DNA of 64,000 nt from Schaalia sp. lx-260 (GTDB lineage Bacteria > Actinomycetota > Actinomycetes > Actinomycetales > Actinomycetaceae). The position numbers and the translations under genes are program-made. Positions 53,241 through 61,701 of this stretch are shown one piece after another (within the stretch, counting starts at the first letter, position 1; the number at the start of each line of letters is the position of its first letter). The notes beneath the pieces were generated by a model. The model was not told where the DNA came from, ran no database searches, and saw nothing but the letters and a program-made list of their open reading frames with translations. Location: NCBI RefSeq assembly GCF_021083645.1, contig NZ_JAJNRQ010000002.1, positions 248,001 through 312,000 of the forward strand. The letters are read 5' to 3'.

Positions 53241-53786
53241 ATGTTTTCATGGATTTCATCCGGATTCCCTCTTTTTATTTTCCTTTTTTTCGTTGTTTTT
53301 TTCCGCGCCCAATTGACGTATTGGCTTGGACGGGCGGCTGCACACGGTTTCATCTCCGCCGAAAAACGTACTGGTTTCTTAGGTGCAATCGCTCGTTGGT
53401 TCAATGGACCTACTCCACGTAAAGGCGCTCACATACTCGACAAATGGGGACTTGTCGTTATTCCTTTATGTTTTCTTACGGTAGGTGTACAAACGGCTGT
53501 TAATGCCGGAGCTGGACTCGTTCGTTTACATTGGCGCACATACACATTAGCTATGATTCCCGGTTGCATAGCATGGGCAATCCTTTATTCGCTGGGATTG
53601 CTGACCCTGTGGACTTCCACTCTTCAAGCAATCGCTGGTTCACCTTGGGGATGGGCAGGTATCACCACAGTGCTTCTAGTTTTTGGAGGCCTCATTTGGC
53701 ACACGCGCCTGCGTAGAAATAAGGAATCAGTCTGTCCAATCACACCTAGCGACAGTGAAAGTGCTGAGCTTTCTCGCTCACACTAA
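53241..53786 (+). CDS. Small DedA/VTT-like membrane protein
   Basis: A 181-residue membrane protein with four to five hydrophobic segments. The middle part, ILDKWGLVVIPLCFLTVGVQTAVNAGAGLVRLHWRTY and IPGCIAWAILYSLG, resembles the DedA (SNARE-associated/VTT) fold in which a re-entrant loop and a Gly-rich helix follow one another. The usual acidic and Arg residues of DedA proteins are not all evident, so the call is tentative. ATG 53241 has the better spacing to GGAGG; ATG 53238 is the alternative. It lies 22 nt after zur and may be cotranscribed. Confidence 0.6.
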   Translation: MFSWISSGFPLFIFLFFVVFFRAQLTYWLGRAAAHGFISAEKRTGFLGAIARWFNGPTPRKGAHILDKWGLVVIPLCFLTVGVQTAVNAGAGLVRLHWRTYTLAMIPGCIAWAILYSLGLLTLWTSTLQAIAGSPWGWAGITTVLLVFGGLIWHTRLRRNKESVCPITPSDSESAELSRSH

Positions 53787-53916
53787 AACGAGGACATCTG
53801 ACCTTGCGCAAAAGAAAATACACCTTAACGCAGCTCGTTAATACTCTTTCTTTCGGCTAGTTTCGCATACGTGAAACACTGGGAGAACACATGAAAAATT
53901 TCCACCAAGCAATTAG

Positions 53917-54732
53917 TTACCTGAGTGTTACCTGATCGACTGCTGCACCAAAACGTCGATCACGGCCCGCATATTCAAGGACGCAATCCCATAATTCTTC
54001 ACGATCAAAAGCCGGCCACGGAGTTGGTACGAACATTAATTCCGCATAAGCTAACTGCCAGAGCAAATAATTTGATACTCGCTGCTCGCCGGAACTACGA
54101 ATCATTAAATCCACATCAGGAATATCTGGCAAGTACAAATGACGCGCAAAAGTACGCTCATTAACCCCTTCTGGACGAAGCCTACCTTCTGCTACACCCT
54201 GCGCGATACGACGAGCCGTATCAGCGATCTCTGCCCGACCTCCATAATTCACACACATAACTAGATCAAGGGTTGTATTCTGCTGTGTTTCTCTTTCAGC
54301 TTTCTGTAGTGCCTTCACCACAGATTTCCACAAACGCGGATGGCGACCCGACCAGCGAACCCGTACTCCCCACTCATTTAATTGCGGAGTACGTCGCTCC
54401 AATACATCGCTTGCATAGCTCATGATAAAACGAATCTCTGCCGGGGATCGTTTCCAGTTCTCGGTGGAAAATGTGTAAACCGACAGATAACGCACTCCTA
54501 TGTCAATGGCCCCTGCAATCGTATCCATCAAGGCGTATTCGCCAGCTTTATGCCCTTCTGTGCGCACAAGACCTCGCTCATTTGCCCAACGTCCATTACC
54601 ATCCATCACTATGGCAATATGCTGTGGGATTTCGCTACTTGGCAAGACAGGAGGATTTTTGGACCATTGCCCAGGCCCGCATAAAGAGGCATAAGGATCT
54701 TTCGGAGCACGTTCATAAGGTGTAAGTTTCAT
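53917..54732 (-). CDS. uppS: Isoprenyl transferase (undecaprenyl diphosphate synthase type)
   Basis: A 271-residue cis-prenyltransferase that makes the long polyprenyl diphosphate carrier for wall synthesis. The signature HIAIVMDGNGRWA has the catalytic D44. VRYLSVYTFSTENWKR and the C-terminal DVDLMIRSSGEQRVSNYLLWQLAYAELMF are diagnostic. The N terminus of about 35 residues before the core is long, as in actinobacterial relatives. The start MKLTPYER follows GGGAG. It lies downstream of recO, as in mycobacteria. Confidence 0.95.
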   Translation of the reverse strand: MKLTPYERAPKDPYASLCGPGQWSKNPPVLPSSEIPQHIAIVMDGNGRWANERGLVRTEGHKAGEYALMDTIAGAIDIGVRYLSVYTFSTENWKRSPAEIRFIMSYASDVLERRTPQLNEWGVRVRWSGRHPRLWKSVVKALQKAERETQQNTTLDLVMCVNYGGRAEIADTARRIAQGVAEGRLRPEGVNERTFARHLYLPDIPDVDLMIRSSGEQRVSNYLLWQLAYAELMFVPTPWPAFDREELWDCVLEYAGRDRRFGAAVDQVTLR

Positions 54733-54853
54733 CTTTTCTCCCATACGCGCAGAGACTAAAACAGAGCATATTCTCTTTTTACTGCTGATCCCTACATGTA
54801 TTCTTTACAACAGTAAATCTTTTCTTTCACCTATTCATTATATTTTTAGAATT

Positions 54854-55597
54854 TCATGGAGTCATACGGCTGCTTTCCAAGAATTTCAATGATTGCAGGC
54901 GACGTTCCACATGCCATTGCATATAAGCAGACACCAGAGCAGAAGCTTCCGTATAGGCATATTTTTTAGCTTTTTTCACGGATTCCCAGTCACCTGACAG
55001 TAAATCCCCTAAAAGAAGCATGGCATCTACTGATGGTGCTAAAGCCCCTGCGGGACGACAATCATCACATACAGCTCCGCCCTCAGGAATCGAAAAAGAC
55101 TTATGAGGACCTGCAGCGCCACACATTGCGCAGTCAAAGCATGATGGTGCCCATCCTGCAATCGCTAAAGCACGTAACATATAGGATGTCACAATTAATC
55201 TGGGATGGTGACGGCGGTAAGCTAAAGAATGAAGCGCTCCTAAAAGTAATAAATACTGATTATGAGTGCGTTCTTCACCGTCACTTGTGAGGCGCTCAGC
55301 AGTTTCAACAAGTACATGAGCTGAAGCATACAGTTCATAATCAGCTGCTAAAAGTTCACCGTAGGAAGCAATTGTTTCTACTTGAATGACCGTATCAAGT
55401 GTACGGCCTTTGTGGAGTTGCACATCAACAACGCTGAAGGGTTCTAATCGAGCACCAAAGCGACTAGAGGTTCGCCGTATCCCTTTAGCCACAGCTCGAA
55501 TCTGGGCGTTATCACGAGTAAGTAACGTGATGATCCGATCTGCCTCACCTAATTTATGAGTGCGTAGCACAATAGCTTCATCACGGTAAGTCCTCAT
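54854..55597 (-). CDS. recO: DNA repair protein RecO
   Basis: A 247-residue recombination mediator. The N-terminal OB fold (RDEAIVLRTHKLGEADRIITLLT) and the central helical domain are followed by a zinc finger (CFDCAMCGAAG and VCDDC). RecO helps load RecA on SSB-coated DNA together with RecR. The start at 55597 gives the usual MRTYRDEA; GTG one codon earlier is possible. Neighbours uppS and, further away, era keep the common actinobacterial order. Confidence 0.92.
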   Translation of the reverse strand: MRTYRDEAIVLRTHKLGEADRIITLLTRDNAQIRAVAKGIRRTSSRFGARLEPFSVVDVQLHKGRTLDTVIQVETIASYGELLAADYELYASAHVLVETAERLTSDGEERTHNQYLLLLGALHSLAYRRHHPRLIVTSYMLRALAIAGWAPSCFDCAMCGAAGPHKSFSIPEGGAVCDDCRPAGALAPSVDAMLLLGDLLSGDWESVKKAKKYAYTEASALVSAYMQWHVERRLQSLKFLESSRMTP

Positions 55598-55762
55598 CAC
55601 TTTCTTATTGTCCCATTTTGTTGGCAATGGTTCTGTATAAGTATCCTCCCCTTTTTACCCCAGAGTCGTTTTTACGCCTCTTTTATTCTTGAAATAAGGA
55701 ATACTTTCACTCAAAACGACTGTGGGGATAGTGGCACACGCCTTCTGCTATCACCATCAGAA

Positions 55763-56671
55763 TCAGACTAACGGCATATTTGCTTCACGTACTTCACGGT
55801 ACTGGGCTAAATGCGCGTACAACTCATCGTGCAACGGATTCTTACGGCGTTTCACTACCGTGTAAATCTGGTAGATAACAACAGCAATATTCGCTGCTAA
55901 AGCAACAGCAGATACAGTGAATAAAGCTGCTGGATTATGAGAAGAATCAACTGCGAATTGTGAGGAGGTGACGAAAGTAGGGACAGCCATAGTGAACATC
56001 ATCCAGAAGGCAAGAGTGTGAGCACGATGTTGCAACCACACACCCTTTTTCACAAAGAAAGCAGGAATTGTGCAAGAAATCAGTAATGCCGCGCCAGCGT
56101 AGAAAGAATGATCCCCCACACAGTTGTAAACGTATGCGAAATTCCATAGATCATAGGCGATAATCCAGAACCACAGCATATCTGGCCAGACCATGTCTTT
56201 TGATTTATCACGCGAAATAATGATGCCTGCCCATCCGCAAATTGTCAGCAGATTCAGTAAACCAGCCACACCATTCATCCAGTTCCATGCGCCTGAAAGC
56301 ATGTACACACCATCAACCATACCATCGGCATTCATTGCACCAACTTGGAAGTCACGTAAACATGCCTCAAAAATATTAATAGCTAAGATTGCCGGTGGGA
56401 ATAGGAGTGCCCATTTATTTTTTGACAAACGAGGCCAATATCGTAAAGCCATAAAGCCAAGACAACCTGCTAATGCTGAATACACTTTGACCCAGTGAAA
56501 CCACGTACCGGTAGAAGATCCAGGGCCCGCAGTAGTTGGCCACACAAAGATTGTCAGAGCAACTGGTAAAACAATAAAACAAAGCCACGCTGCAATACGT
56601 GAGCGCCTACTGATTTCATTCAATATAACGAGCGCTGTAATGACTCCACCCAAGCCAACCACGAATACCAA
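55763..56671 (-). CDS. Multi-pass membrane protein (DUF5692-like), apparently frameshifted near the N terminus
   Basis: A 302-residue membrane protein with about eight or nine hydrophobic segments, Trp-rich (GAWNWMNGVAG, DMLWFWIIAYDLWNFAYVYNC). It recalls the uncharacterised DUF5692 family, but I am not certain. In this frame the only early start is TTG 56671, with no ribosome site. In the next frame an ATG at 56694 with GGGAG upstream encodes MFLYAPIPWYSWLAWV and then stops. Joining the two near GTG-GAG gives a smooth protein continuing GVITALVILNEISRRS. The gene probably carries a one-base deletion, or the sequence has an error. It ends with a charged tail and lies between recO and leuA. 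Confidence 0.7.
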   Translation of the reverse strand: MVFVVGLGGVITALVILNEISRRSRIAAWLCFIVLPVALTIFVWPTTAGPGSSTGTWFHWVKVYSALAGCLGFMALRYWPRLSKNKWALLFPPAILAINIFEACLRDFQVGAMNADGMVDGVYMLSGAWNWMNGVAGLLNLLTICGWAGIIISRDKSKDMVWPDMLWFWIIAYDLWNFAYVYNCVGDHSFYAGAALLISCTIPAFFVKKGVWLQHRAHTLAFWMMFTMAVPTFVTSSQFAVDSSHNPAALFTVSAVALAANIAVVIYQIYTVVKRRKNPLHDELYAHLAQYREVREANMPLV

Positions 56672-56694
56672 GGAATAGGCGCATACAGAAACAT
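56620..56694 (-). other. N-terminal fragment of the frameshifted membrane protein gene
   Basis: A 24-codon frame overlapping the previous entry. It has a good start (GGGAG seven bases before the ATG) and encodes MFLYAPIPWYSWLAWVESL before running to a TGA. The first 16 residues look like the natural N terminus of the downstream protein, whose own frame lacks a credible start. Confidence 0.6.
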
Positions 56695-56913
56695 ATTTTT
56701 ACTCCCTAACGAACATGCCGGCCACATGATTTGCCCTGTGTTTTAGCCAAAAATTCTACTGGTATGCCGCAAAAATAACGGGGCTTTTACACACTGTAGT
56801 TACCACTACTTTTCATAACTGTTGCAGAAAATACAATTTTCAGGACAACGGTCCCAATATTGTCGAACCAGAGGCTATAGGTCACAAAAGACCCAGACCA
56901 TGAATATGCGATA
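56695..56913. other. Intergenic region upstream of the DUF5692-like gene
   Basis: About 220 nt of A+T-rich DNA between the leuA terminator and the membrane protein gene. Besides the ribosome site GGGAG just before ATG 56694, no gene or repeat was found. Confidence 0.45.
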
Positions 56914-56949
56914 CGGGTGGCGCAATTCTTGCTGAATCCACGCCACCCG
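56914..56949 (-). terminator. Probable leuA terminator hairpin
   Basis: CGGGTGGCG (56914-56922) and CGCCACCCG (56941-56949) form a perfect 9-bp G+C-rich stem. An inner ATTC/GAAT stem forms within the 18-nt loop. It lies 50 nt downstream of the leuA stop. The minus-strand flank TATCGCATATTC is not a clean T-tract, so termination may be incomplete. Confidence 0.6.
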
Positions 56950-56998
56950 CTCACTTTGGCAACAGTTCATCGCTCCCGTCAGTTCACTAGTTCACTGC

Positions 56999-58753
56999 CT
57001 AACGCAAAGCACGGTTCACAGCCGAGATCACAGCCTGATATGTGGCTCGCGTGATGGAAGGATCAATACCTACCCCCCATACAATTCGCCCATCAATCGC
57101 TGCTTCGACATAAGAAGCTGCTTTCGCGTCACGTCCCTGACTCATTGCGTGTTCGGCATAATCCAAAATACGCACATCAATATCAAAACTATGCATCGCT
57201 TGAACAAATGCGTCAATAGGACCATTTCCAACCGCTTCCAGTTGAATCTCATTCCCGTTATCACGCACAACCGTATGAAGCTCTACCCTGTCATCATCAG
57301 AAGAAGAAACCCGTGACGACCCTAATTCAAAACGACCCCAAGGTGTCAATCCGTGGGCTGAGGAGGTCGGTAAATACTCATCAGCAAAAATATCCCACAA
57401 GGTTGCCGCGTCGATTTCTCCGCCATAGGTGTCAGTATGACGCTGTACGATCCGTGAAAATTCAACTTGCAAGCGGCGAGGCAACTCTAAATTGTGTGAT
57501 GTGGACATCAGGTAGGAAACCCCTCCCTTGCCTGACTGCGAATTTACACGAACCACAGCTTCATAACTGCGACCCACGTCATGAGGGTCAATCGGTAAGT
57601 ACGGGAGCTCCCACACAACCGCTTCTTCTTTACCTCCGGCCGCAGCGACTTGAGCTTTACGCGCTTGGAAGCCTTTCTTAATAGCATCTTGATGTGAGCC
57701 TGAGAAACTTGTGTACACCAGATCACCAACATAAGGGGCACGCATCGGCGTAGTCATCGAAGTGCAATATTCAACTGTGCGTCGAATTTCATCCACATCA
57801 GAAAAATCAATACCAGGGTCGATTCCTTGACTAAATAGATTCAATCCCAACGTTACAAGGTCTACATTTCCTGTGCGCTCGCCTTGTCCTAACAGGCAAC
57901 CTTCAATCCTGTCAGCTCCCGCAAGCAAGGCAAGCTCAGCGGCTGCTACTCCCGTACCCCGATCATTATGTGGGTGCACAGAAAGCGCAATGTATTCACG
58001 ACGCGACAGATTTCGACTCATAAATTCAATTTGGTCTGCATACACATTAGGTGTAGCTCGTTCAACCGTGGAAGGTAAATTCAGGATGATTTCACGGTCA
58101 GAATCCGGTTGCCATACATCCATTACTGCTTCGCAAATCTCTAAAGCAAAATCCGGTTCAGTATCAACAAAAATTTCAGGTGAATATTCGAAACCGCATA
58201 TCGTTTCATCGCCCAGAACTTTTTCTGCACGAGCAATAACTTCACGTGTTCCATTCACTGCTAATTCAACAGTTTGTTCTTTGTTATTTCTAAATACAAG
58301 TTCACGGAAAAGAGGCGAAGTCGCGTTATACAAATGCACGGTTGCGCGCGGCAAACCCACAAGCGCGTCAATAGTACGTTCAATAATTTCAGGTCGTGAC
58401 TGGGTCAGAACAGAAAGGGTAACGTCTTCAGGAACAATATTGTCATCAACAAGAGAACGCACAAAATCAAAATCTGTTTGTGAAGCCGCTGGGAATCCTA
58501 TTTCGATTTCTTTGTAACCGAGGCGTATGAGCAACTCGAACATACGTCGTTTACGCGCAGGATCCATTGGCTCAATGAGGGCTTGGTTGCCATCACGTAG
58601 ATCTGTTGACATCCACCGTGGTGCGGCATTAATGCGTTGTGAAGGCCACATGCGATCTGGCAGATCAATGGGATTTGTGTCTAAAAAAGCCCTGTATTTA
58701 CTCACAGGCATACCTGATGTTGATGGTGTGGGAACAGAAGCGGTAGTTTTCAT
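56999..58753 (-). CDS. leuA: 2-isopropylmalate synthase
   Basis: A 584-residue enzyme that condenses acetyl-CoA with 2-ketoisovalerate in the first step of leucine synthesis. The catalytic barrel begins with WMSTDLRDGNQALIEPMD (metal-binding Asp in RDGNQ). LSVHPHNDRGTGVAAAELALLAGADRIEG has the HxH-type metal ligands and the second family signature. The C-terminal LeuA allosteric domain (from about 440) binds leucine. The length and N-terminal extension fit the long actinobacterial form. The start MKTTASV follows GGAG. A leucine leader peptide and a strong stem lie upstream, so both attenuation and feedback inhibition by leucine are likely. Confidence 0.96.
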   Translation of the reverse strand: MKTTASVPTPSTSGMPVSKYRAFLDTNPIDLPDRMWPSQRINAAPRWMSTDLRDGNQALIEPMDPARKRRMFELLIRLGYKEIEIGFPAASQTDFDFVRSLVDDNIVPEDVTLSVLTQSRPEIIERTIDALVGLPRATVHLYNATSPLFRELVFRNNKEQTVELAVNGTREVIARAEKVLGDETICGFEYSPEIFVDTEPDFALEICEAVMDVWQPDSDREIILNLPSTVERATPNVYADQIEFMSRNLSRREYIALSVHPHNDRGTGVAAAELALLAGADRIEGCLLGQGERTGNVDLVTLGLNLFSQGIDPGIDFSDVDEIRRTVEYCTSMTTPMRAPYVGDLVYTSFSGSHQDAIKKGFQARKAQVAAAGGKEEAVVWELPYLPIDPHDVGRSYEAVVRVNSQSGKGGVSYLMSTSHNLELPRRLQVEFSRIVQRHTDTYGGEIDAATLWDIFADEYLPTSSAHGLTPWGRFELGSSRVSSSDDDRVELHTVVRDNGNEIQLEAVGNGPIDAFVQAMHSFDIDVRILDYAEHAMSQGRDAKAASYVEAAIDGRIVWGVGIDPSITRATYQAVISAVNRALR

Positions 58754-58825
58754 GGGTTTCTCCAAGAAATTTTCCTCATACGTCATATGTGGTGAGATTT
58801 ATGGCGTGAGCCGGATAGGCATATA
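58754..58825 (-). other. Distal part of the leuA leader and its ribosome site
   Basis: The segment between the attenuator-type stem and the leuA start. It holds the GGAG ribosome site about seven bases before ATG 58753. An in-frame ATG at 58786 starts an extension (MTYEENFLEKP) that lacks the usual N-terminal sequence of the family and is judged not to be the start. Confidence 0.5.
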
Positions 58826-58865
58826 GCCGCGACGGGGTTCCGACCCTTTCAGGCCCCGGCGCGGC
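58826..58865 (-). promoter_or_regulatory. leuA leader attenuator-type stem
   Basis: On the minus strand GCCGCG (58865-58860) pairs with CGCGGC (58831-58826), and CGGGG (58858-58854) with CCCCG (58837-58833), with single mismatched bases between. This makes an 11-bp G+C-rich stem whose first arm contains the last codons of the leader peptide. A smaller GGGT/ACCC hairpin can form in the loop. A ribosome stalled at the upstream Leu codons would change the pairing. The lack of a T-run leaves the exact mechanism open. Confidence 0.65.
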
Positions 58866-58890
58866 ATAGAAGCAGCAGCATCTGACGCAT
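58849..58890 (-). CDS. leuL: Leucine leader peptide of leuA
   Basis: A 13-residue peptide reading MRQMLLLLCRAGA, with four consecutive Leu codons (CTG CTG CTT CTA), followed by TGA. TAGGGT (58898-58903) lies 7 nt before the ATG and would give a leaderless leader-peptide mRNA. It lies 96 nt upstream of the leuA start and overlaps the attenuator-type stem. Leu-run leader peptides in front of leuA are known in actinobacteria. Confidence 0.82.
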   Translation of the reverse strand: MRQMLLLLCRAGA

Positions 58891-59012
58891 AGTAAACACC
58901 CTAACTGAGGAGTCTATTTTGCGTATTTTTTCGCACACATTGTGGACGCTGTTCCTGGGATGAGACGGGAAGAACACCATCCGTGCCACTGAGATTCACG
59001 GTGATAGTCACC

Positions 59013-59099
59013 ACTCCCAAGGGAACACGGGGTCGCCTAACTACGGGAACCATGTTATGGGGGCCGGACTCGCTACTCCCAAGGGAATACGGGATCGCC
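59013..59099. repeat. Two imperfect 25-bp direct repeats, 62-bp period
   Basis: ACTCCCAAGGGAACACGGGG-TCGCC (59013-59037) recurs as ACTCCCAAGGGAATACGGGA-TCGCC (59075-59099), with two differences. Each copy has a small TCCC/GGGA dyad. A much weaker match, sharing an in-register ACGGG, lies one period upstream at 58951. The spacing is CRISPR-like, but no array or cas gene is present. No protein function is evident. The stretch between the leuA leader and era (58904-59189) holds nothing else that I can support. Confidence 0.6.
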
Positions 59100-59189
59100 A
59101 CTCCATAAAGGACAAGTCACATTAAGATAAGCATGCTTTCTGCGACGATATGTACTTTTCAACACGTTCAGATGTCGGGGAGAATCCTT

Positions 59190-60377
59190 TCAGAAACCTA
59201 AACGTCCTAACATCTTTGGGTCAGATTGCCAGTCTTTTGCTGTGCGCACGTGTAAATCTAAATAAACACGTCGCCCCAGCAGCTCTTCAATATGAGTTCG
59301 CGCTTGCGTACCTATATGTTTCAGCCTGGCCCCTTTACGACCAATGATGATGGCTTTTTGCGAGTCGCGTTCGACATACACATTCACATGTATATCAAGC
59401 AGAGGTGGACGCGTATCGCCTGGACGTGCAGGGCGTTCAATAATTTCTTCCACTTGAACAGCAAGGGAATGCGGAAGTTCATCGTGAACACCTTCAAGAG
59501 CAGCTTCACGAATAAATTCCGCTATCAAGGTGTCACGAGATTCATCAGTTACACCGTCCAGTGGATACAGCGGAGGAGATTGTGGCACGTGCTTCGTTAA
59601 AACATCCATGAGGATGTCAATGCCTCGGCCTTCATGTGAAGAAACAGGGACAATGGCTGCCCAATCACCAAGCCTTTCAATACTCATCAGATGTTTCATC
59701 ACACGCTGACGTGGCACTGTGTCACATTTGGTTGCTACTGCGATCACAGGACGGTGAATATCACGAAGCTCACGAGCAATAAACTGGTCGCCTGGCCCAA
59801 TTTTTTGATTTGCAGGCATGCAGAATACAACGCAATCAACTTCAGCTAATGCTTCACGTACCATGTCGTTGAGTCGTTTACCTAACAGGGTACGTGGCCG
59901 ATGATATCCCGGTGTATCCACAAGGACTAGTTGCGCATGCGGCCGGTGAACAATGCCTCGAATGTTATGTCGAGTAGTTTCAGGTCGCCCCGATGTGATA
60001 GCGACTTTTTGCCCCACAAGAGCATTCGTTAACGTTGATTTCCCTACATTAGGACGTCCAACGATGGATACGAAACCTGCACGGAAATCCTCAGGAAAAT
60101 CACCGTTGAGCAGCCCAGATGTTTGGGTTTCTTTTTTAAGTTCACGCAGACCAGCAAGGTGTTCTTCCGCTCGGATACGTTCGTGTTCTTCGTCTAAGAC
60201 CCACTCATTTCCATCGCCACTATGAGTATCCGCCTCAAATCCTGTGACATAGGCTCTTTCGTTATTGGATACATTTTCAGATTCGCCATCGTAGTCACTA
60301 CTGTCTATGCCCTCGCTTTCTATTTCGTCGAAAGCATTTGGACCCGCCATGAGTTCATCATCACTTGGGAAATACAT
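59190..60377 (-). CDS. era: GTPase Era with long acidic N-terminal extension
   Basis: A 395-residue ribosome-assembly GTPase that binds 16S rRNA. G1 GRPNVGKST is at 107-115. The switch region TTRHNIRGIV, G3 VDTPG and G4 TKCD (in place of NKxD) follow. The C-terminal KH domain has IIGRKGARLKHIGTQAR. Era proteins are usually about 300 residues. Here the first 98 or so residues are an added Asp/Glu/Ser-rich, apparently disordered part ending in a charged helix. The start MYFPSDDE follows AGGAGG. The upstream corC-type gene ends 4 nt before the start. Confidence 0.93.
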   Translation of the reverse strand: MYFPSDDELMAGPNAFDEIESEGIDSSDYDGESENVSNNERAYVTGFEADTHSGDGNEWVLDEEHERIRAEEHLAGLRELKKETQTSGLLNGDFPEDFRAGFVSIVGRPNVGKSTLTNALVGQKVAITSGRPETTRHNIRGIVHRPHAQLVLVDTPGYHRPRTLLGKRLNDMVREALAEVDCVVFCMPANQKIGPGDQFIARELRDIHRPVIAVATKCDTVPRQRVMKHLMSIERLGDWAAIVPVSSHEGRGIDILMDVLTKHVPQSPPLYPLDGVTDESRDTLIAEFIREAALEGVHDELPHSLAVQVEEIIERPARPGDTRPPLLDIHVNVYVERDSQKAIIIGRKGARLKHIGTQARTHIEELLGRRVYLDLHVRTAKDWQSDPKMLGRLGF

Positions 60378-60381
60378 GTAA

Positions 60382-61692
60382 TCAATCCTCCTGAGGGGCA
60401 TGTGTACTGGTATTGAGGGCAGATAAGGAACACACAATAGTATCTACTTGTCGGCGACGTCCACGTGCTTCTTCTGCAAGCATGTGAACTCCTGCAAGAT
60501 CTCCCACTGCTCCTGGTAAGGGTACTTTACCGATTGCTTTTGCAAGAAGCCCCCCGATGGAATCAACATCTTCATCTTCTACTTCAATTCCGAGAAGTTC
60601 TCCAACTTCCCAGATTCCGTATCGTGAGGATACACGCCATGAGCCATCCGGTAGTTGTTCCGGTTCACGCACTTTTCGGTCGTGTTCATCAGTCAATTCA
60701 CCCACTACTTCTTCGATGAGGTCTTCAAGAGTGACCAGACCTGAAATTCCTCCGTATTCATCGACGACAAGAGCGAGGTGACAGTGTTCTGTCTGCATAT
60801 GACGCAGGAGATCATCGGCAGGTTTAGTTTCAATGGTGAATTCGGCTGGACGCATCATCTGTTCCGCAACAAGATTTGTTTCACCACCGTGAGCTTCCAT
60901 ACGCATCACAAGGTCTTTGAAGTACAGGATTCCACGCACATCATCAACATCATGTCCAATAACGGGGATCCGAGAAAATCCTGAACGCACGAAAAGATGA
61001 AGTGCCTTACGAGCACTTTCCTGAGCATCAATTGTCACCATATCTGTACGTGGAACCATAACTTCACGCACAAGAGTGTGTCCCAGTTCAAATATGGACC
61101 GCAGCATTTGGCGATCCTTGTCTTCAAGCATTTCTGTTTCGCCTACTTGATCGACCATTTCACGTAAGTCTTCAGCCATTTCTGCACGGACTTCAGCTTC
61201 TGTACGGCTAGATTGCGGGAAGTATCCGCGCATTACGTGAATAATGGGGTCAAAAATATGCGATATCTGAAGCATACGGTATGTCCAGCGCGCTCCGATG
61301 AGGGCGATACTATCGGGTTGCCGTCCTGCTATACGGGTTGCGATCAACGTTACAGCCATAAATTGGAGGATTGAACACACGATCAAAGCAATGCAGGCAC
61401 TGGCCCACCAAGGCAGTTGCGTATGAGCGAAAACCACAGTCAACGAAACAGCGAGGACAACCTGCCAGAACGTGCGTAAACCTCGCAAAGTAAGGTCCGT
61501 ACGGCTACGTTGTTCGACAAGTTTTTTCAATATGGAGGCATGTCGACGTTCGTCGTGGATTAAATCATCAACGCTTGCTCGTGACAGGTGCGCAAGACCC
61601 GTTTCCATGGCAGAAAGAAAGAGCGCCATCACTAAAGCAACGAAAGCTACACAGAGGAGGGCCGCTACGGGCAGCGAAGAAGAATATGACAC
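60382..61692 (-). CDS. CNNM/CorC-family membrane protein (DUF21 + CBS pair + CorC_HlyC)
   Basis: A 436-residue protein with an N-terminal DUF21 domain of four hydrophobic segments (about 5-170). A CBS pair follows (about 215-335, REVMVPRTDMVTIDAQE, VVDEYGGISGLVTLEDLIEEVVGE), then a C-terminal CorC_HlyC domain with YGIWEVGELLGIEVEDEDVDSIGG. Relatives are linked to magnesium or cobalt efflux. It sits between ybeY and era, as in mycobacteria. The older haemolysin name for this family should not be taken as function. Confidence 0.9.
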   Translation of the reverse strand: MSYSSSLPVAALLCVAFVALVMALFLSAMETGLAHLSRASVDDLIHDERRHASILKKLVEQRSRTDLTLRGLRTFWQVVLAVSLTVVFAHTQLPWWASACIALIVCSILQFMAVTLIATRIAGRQPDSIALIGARWTYRMLQISHIFDPIIHVMRGYFPQSSRTEAEVRAEMAEDLREMVDQVGETEMLEDKDRQMLRSIFELGHTLVREVMVPRTDMVTIDAQESARKALHLFVRSGFSRIPVIGHDVDDVRGILYFKDLVMRMEAHGGETNLVAEQMMRPAEFTIETKPADDLLRHMQTEHCHLALVVDEYGGISGLVTLEDLIEEVVGELTDEHDRKVREPEQLPDGSWRVSSRYGIWEVGELLGIEVEDEDVDSIGGLLAKAIGKVPLPGAVGDLAGVHMLAEEARGRRRQVDTIVCSLSALNTSTHAPQED

Positions 61693-61701
61693 CGGACGCT
61701 C

